Source: JBMTVN01 sp046047235 (GTDB lineage: Bacteria > Verrucomicrobiota > Verrucomicrobiia > Limisphaerales > JAHDYP01). From it: 9,338 bases of DNA. The translations under genes and the position numbers were made by a program. Positions 6,232 to 9,338 of the stretch are shown in pieces. The stretch is taken from assembly GCA_046047235.1 (NCBI GenBank), contig JBJOII010000149.1, forward strand, positions 1 through 9,338. The letters are read 5' to 3'. Numbering within the stretch: the stretch's first letter is position 1; the number at the start of each line of letters is the position of its first letter. Under the pieces are notes generated by a model. That model did not search any database, was not told the DNA's origin, and saw only the letters and a program-made list of their open reading frames with translations.

Positions 6232-6984
6232 ATGCCAAGCAGTAACCACGAATTAGCCCGACTCCAACACGAACGCGCCCACCACTCCGCCGCCTTCACG
6301 CTCAGCCTCGCCGAACTCCTCCGCGCCGGCGCCAAAACCCCACGGGCCCTCACCGCCATGGCCGCCCGCCATCGCGACCAAAATACCCCGCACGCACCCG
6401 TCATCGACCACATCGCCACCGCCGTCCGCGAACGAGGCCTCAGCCTCGCCCAAGCCATCCGCCAGCAACGGCACTACTTCACCCCACGCTTCCTCGCCAC
6501 CATCACTCTCGCCAACCTCGGCGGACAACTCTTCAAAACTTTCGTCGACCGACTACACGAAAGCGTTCAACTCTTCGTGGATTCCCCCCCGGATTCCCTC
6601 CCCGATTTCCCCGTCTTCCGCAACGAACCCAGTGAGTTCTGCTTCCTCTTCGGACACCTCATCATCGAACGCGCTTCCCAACCGGAAATCCAACACTGGC
6701 TGCCCCAAGTCTTCAGCCAGCAACTGCGCCTGCCCGTCACTCACCTGCTCGCCCGCTTCTTCGACCAGGGAATCCTCCTCTCCAACGCCTTCTCCAAAAC
6801 CCCGCCCTTCCACGACCCCGAAATGGTCCTCGCCGTCCGGGTAGGCGAAGAAATCAACCAGGTCGGCCGCGAACTCATCAACCTCAGCCGCTGGATCGTG
6901 GAACGCGAAAAACTCGAGGAACGAATCCGCATGATCGATTGGATCCTGCCACCCCCACCAACCCCGGAATCAGGCGGAGAATAA
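6232..6984 (+). CDS. Soluble protein with duplicated type II secretion F (GspF/PilC)-like domains
   Basis: From ATG 6232 this encodes 250 residues with two helical repeats resembling the cytoplasmic domains of GspF/PilC. The first (about 20-112) has FTLSLAELLRAGAKTPRALT, then RERGLSLAQAI and a LANLGGQL motif. The second (about 136-230) has a matching order: FDQGILLSNAFSK, PEMVLAVRVGEE with the family's GE at 205-206, then VGRELINLSRWI. Real GspF/PilC proteins have a transmembrane helix after the first domain and two more near the C-terminus. Here the link (113-135, DSPPDSLPDFPVFRN) is short and polar, and the protein ends soon after the second domain, so no membrane segment exists. An ATG at 6139 would add 31 Pro-rich residues read through the C-run repeat, so I reject it. 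The role is unknown; a regulator or relic of a pilus/secretion platform is inference. Its 3' end overlaps the convergent Uma2 gene by 15 bases. Confidence 0.65.
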   Translation: MPSSNHELARLQHERAHHSAAFTLSLAELLRAGAKTPRALTAMAARHRDQNTPHAPVIDHIATAVRERGLSLAQAIRQQRHYFTPRFLATITLANLGGQLFKTFVDRLHESVQLFVDSPPDSLPDFPVFRNEPSEFCFLFGHLIIERASQPEIQHWLPQVFSQQLRLPVTHLLARFFDQGILLSNAFSKTPPFHDPEMVLAVRVGEEINQVGRELINLSRWIVEREKLEERIRMIDWILPPPPTPESGGE

Positions 6985-7437
6985 ATCCCGCACCGACAAC
7001 GAAAATCCCCCCAGCAACGGATCCGATAAAGTCTCCCCCGCAGCCAAAATCCCCTTCAGCATCAGACCATAAGGCGAGGCATGGTAAACCTCAACGTTGT
7101 CATACCGCGGATCCACCATCCATAACCGCGGCACACGCAAATCCTCGTAAAGCCCCTTCTTCAATACGGTGTCCGCCTGATGATCCCCCGATTGAATCAC
7201 CTCAACCGCCAACCATAGCTTGCCGTTCGCCTCCATCACCACCGCCAGATCCGGACGCAATACGGTCTCGCTCCCAACCTCCACCGCATCCCGCACCCCC
7301 AACAACCGCGCCGCACCCCCCAGACCCAAACACCCCGCCACTCCCTCATGCAACCGCCGGCACAACAACTCATGACGCTCCGACCCCACCGACCGCAACA
7401 TCGGCAAACCGTCAATGATCTCTTCGTAGTGCACCAT
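6970..7437 (-). CDS. Uma2-family (DUF820) endonuclease-like protein
   Basis: The 155 residues match the Uma2/DUF820 pattern of the PD-(D/E)xK nuclease superfamily. RPDLAVV places the first acidic residue at D63. LAVEVIQSGDHQADTVLKK gives E79 and K93, where the family usually reads EVxSPS...D...K...Y; here Gln82 replaces the common Ser. Y97, then VPRLWMVDP and VEVYH, complete the conserved core. The N-terminus is short: it starts close to the EIIDG...H (H22) segment and lacks the usual leading helix, so it is slightly under the common family length of about 180-200. It starts 21 bases after the uvrA stop on the same strand, probably in one operon, and has no clear Shine-Dalgarno. Family members are abundant in Cyanobacteria and the PVC group, with cellular role largely unproven. 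Its stop lies inside the end of the convergent GspF-like gene. Confidence 0.82.
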   Translation of the reverse strand: MVHYEEIIDGLPMLRSVGSERHELLCRRLHEGVAGCLGLGGAARLLGVRDAVEVGSETVLRPDLAVVMEANGKLWLAVEVIQSGDHQADTVLKKGLYEDLRVPRLWMVDPRYDNVEVYHASPYGLMLKGILAAGETLSDPLLGGFSLSVRDLFSA

Positions 7438-7458
7438 GGAAACCGTGGATAGCCAGGC

Positions 7459-9338
7459 TCAACCTCCAAACATCTCCTTCAAGAATCGACCCGTGTGCGA
7501 CTCCCCAACGCACGCAACCTGCTCCGGCGTGCCCTCAGCAATAATCCGACCACCACCTCCCCCGCCCTCCGGCCCCAAATCCACCACCCAGTCCGCCTCC
7601 GCAATCAAATCCAAATTGTGCTCAATCACCACCACAGTGTGCCCCGCATCCACCAACCTCTGCAGTACGTTCACCAATAACCGCACGTCCGCCATGTGCA
7701 GCCCAATCGTCGGCTCCTCCAATAAAAAGAAACTCGGCCGCATCGACCTGCGCCCCCCTCGCACACCCGCATCCCGAATGCCCGAGAGCAAATGCGCCAC
7801 CAGCTTCACTCGCTGCGCCTCACCACCACTCAACGTCGGACTCGGCTGCCCCAACTTCAAATACCCCAAACCCGTGTCCGCCAATACCTCCAACGGACGC
7901 CTGATGCGCGGATGAGCCTCAAAAAACTCCAACGCCTCCTTCACGCTCATGTCCAGCACCTCGGCAATACTCTTCCCCCCCAACTCCACATCCAATGTCT
8001 CCGGCTTGAAACGCCTCCCACCACAAGCCTCACAACGCGTAAACGCCGGCGGTAAAAAGTTCATCTCCAACTTCACCTCCCCTGCCCCCTCACACCCCTC
8101 ACACCGCCCCTGCGCACTGTTAAATGAAAATCGCCCCGCACCATACCCCCGCAACCGCGCCTCCGGCACCTGCGCATACAACGCCCGAATATCATCAAAA
8201 AATCCCACGTAAGTCGCAGGAACAGATCGCGGAGTACGCCCAATCGGCGCCTGATCCACCTCATACACCGCACCCAGTTCCTTCCCACCCGATACCAACC
8301 TCCCACGCCCACTCCCCTCCTCCCCCTTCAAACGCAACCCCTTCAACCCAGCCGTTAACACCGGCAACAAACACTCGCGCAACAATGTGCTCTTCCCGGA
8401 ACCACTCACCCCCGTCACGACGCTGAACCTCCCCAGCGGCAACCTCAGCCTAATATCCCGCAGATTATTCCGCCCCGCCCCCGCCAACTCCAACCAACCC
8501 ACCTCACCCCCTACCTCCCGTCGCTCACCACGCGCCGGATAACTCCGCGACTCACTCAAACACCTCCCGGTCAAGGAATGCCGGTTCCGCTTCAGTTGCG
8601 CCAGCGTTCCCGCCGCTACCACCTCACCCCCCTCCACACCAGCCCCCGGCCCCAGGTCAATCACGTGATCCGCACGCCGCATCGTCGCCTCATCATGCTC
8701 CACCACCAGCAACGAATTCCCCCGCCCACGCAACATCTCCAACGCATTCAATAACTGCTCGTTGTCCCGCGCATGTAAACCAATCGTCGGCTCGTCCAAT
8801 ACATATAATACCCCACTCAAATTCGACCCCAGCTGGGCCGCCAGCCGAATCCGCTGCGCCTCCCCACCCGATAACGTCGGCACACCCCGACCCAACTGCA
8901 AATACCCCAAACCTACCTCCCCCAAAAAACGCAACCGCTCCCTTATCTCCGGTAAAATGTCCCGCGAAACCTCCCCCGCTACCCCGGAAAAACTCAGCCC
9001 CGCAAAATACTCCGCCGCCTCCGCCACCGACCACCGCGCCAACGTGTCCATCGTTACCCCCTCCTCACCATAAACCCCACCCACCCCCATCAAACGAACC
9101 GAACGCGCGACCGGATTCAACCGCATCCCCATACACTCCGGACAAACCTCCCGCTCCCCCTCCTGCCACCCATACCACGACTCCTCAATCGCATCCGCCC
9201 GCGCCCCACGCTCCACATCCGGCAAATAAAATAACTCCCCAAACCCACGACACCGACCACACCACCCCACCGATGAGTTGTAACTGAAATGCTTCGGATC
9301 CAATGGCTCAAAACTCCGCCCACACCCCCCACACGCCC
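7459..9338 (-). CDS. uvrA: Excinuclease ABC subunit A (UvrA), partial: start lies beyond the right edge
   Basis: The frame runs in from the right edge and stops at TGA 7459-7461; 625 residues are visible. UvrA is the damage-recognising ATPase of nucleotide excision repair, acting on DNA with UvrB. In order: a zinc module (C2, C5, C26, C29 of the visible part), a very short segment to a CPEC pair (C65, C68), signature I TLSGGEAQR (from 154), Walker B I VLDEP (D181), Walker A II GVSGSGKST (K315), a second zinc module (C412, C415, C435, C438), signature II (from 501) and Walker B II LLEEP (E540, E541). The usual insertion domain of over 100 residues between zinc module I and CPEC is reduced to 35 residues. 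This suggests a UvrA2-like paralogue or the second half of a tandem UvrA as in Chlamydia. The N-terminal Walker A and UvrB-binding region are not visible. TTG at 9303 is internal, not a start. Confidence 0.95.
   Translation of the reverse strand, partial: ACGGCGRSFEPLDPKHFSYNSSVGWCGRCRGFGELFYLPDVERGARADAIEESWYGWQEGEREVCPECMGMRLNPVARSVRLMGVGGVYGEEGVTMDTLARWSVAEAAEYFAGLSFSGVAGEVSRDILPEIRERLRFLGEVGLGYLQLGRGVPTLSGGEAQRIRLAAQLGSNLSGVLYVLDEPTIGLHARDNEQLLNALEMLRGRGNSLLVVEHDEATMRRADHVIDLGPGAGVEGGEVVAAGTLAQLKRNRHSLTGRCLSESRSYPARGERREVGGEVGWLELAGAGRNNLRDIRLRLPLGRFSVVTGVSGSGKSTLLRECLLPVLTAGLKGLRLKGEEGSGRGRLVSGGKELGAVYEVDQAPIGRTPRSVPATYVGFFDDIRALYAQVPEARLRGYGAGRFSFNSAQGRCEGCEGAGEVKLEMNFLPPAFTRCEACGGRRFKPETLDVELGGKSIAEVLDMSVKEALEFFEAHPRIRRPLEVLADTGLGYLKLGQPSPTLSGGEAQRVKLVAHLLSGIRDAGVRGGRRSMRPSFFLLEEPTIGLHMADVRLLVNVLQRLVDAGHTVVVIEHNLDLIAEADWVVDLGPEGGGGGGRIIAEGTPEQVACVGESHTGRFLKEMFGG

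Noticed and set aside
9117..9332. Cys/Gly/Arg-rich open frame at the right end on the minus strand
   Set aside because: The neighbouring frame reads the UvrA zinc module continuously to the window edge.

Overview
The window is GC-rich, with a plus strand that is strikingly rich in C and poor in G. It most resembles a Verrucomicrobiota genome, perhaps the Pedosphaeraceae/Limisphaerales side. That placement is inferred from protein style: a very large secreted FG-GAP (VCBS) repeat protein ending in the 'ESSTDLTNW ... FYRLR' tail common on secreted verrucomicrobial proteins, a UvrA with a nearly absent insertion domain and a LEEP Walker B, a Uma2-family gene, and plus-strand genes without Shine-Dalgarno sites. 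No RNA gene, insertion sequence, CRISPR array or convincing hairpin terminator was seen.

Layout. (1) Positions 1-623, minus strand: three small, tightly packed genes. They are a tiny hydrophobic peptide, a 73-residue soluble protein, and a single-pass membrane protein that runs off the left edge; the last two overlap by a GTGA stop/start. (2) Positions 624-780: divergent intergenic region. (3) Positions 781-6984, plus strand: four genes. They are a secreted beta-propeller resembling oligogalacturonate lyase (PL22), a 1258-residue secreted protein with two seven-bladed propellers, a 71-residue orphan, and a protein with two type II secretion F (GspF/PilC)-like helical domains but no membrane segments. 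A C-run periodic repeat precedes the last gene. (4) Positions 6970-9338, minus strand: uvrA (start outside the window) followed 21 bases later by a Uma2-family nuclease-like gene, which converges on and overlaps the GspF-like gene by 15 bases.

Function. The two secreted propeller proteins are neighbours and may both act outside the cytoplasm on polysaccharide or at the cell surface, but only their export and fold are supported. UvrA belongs to nucleotide excision repair; the linked Uma2 protein has a PD-(D/E)xK-type fold of unproven role. No single recognised system links all the genes.

Coding style follows strand. Plus-strand genes favour C-ending codons (CTC, ACC, CCC) and minus-strand genes favour G-rich codons (GGG, GTG, GAG, TTG), as expected for strong replication-strand skew with the minus strand leading.
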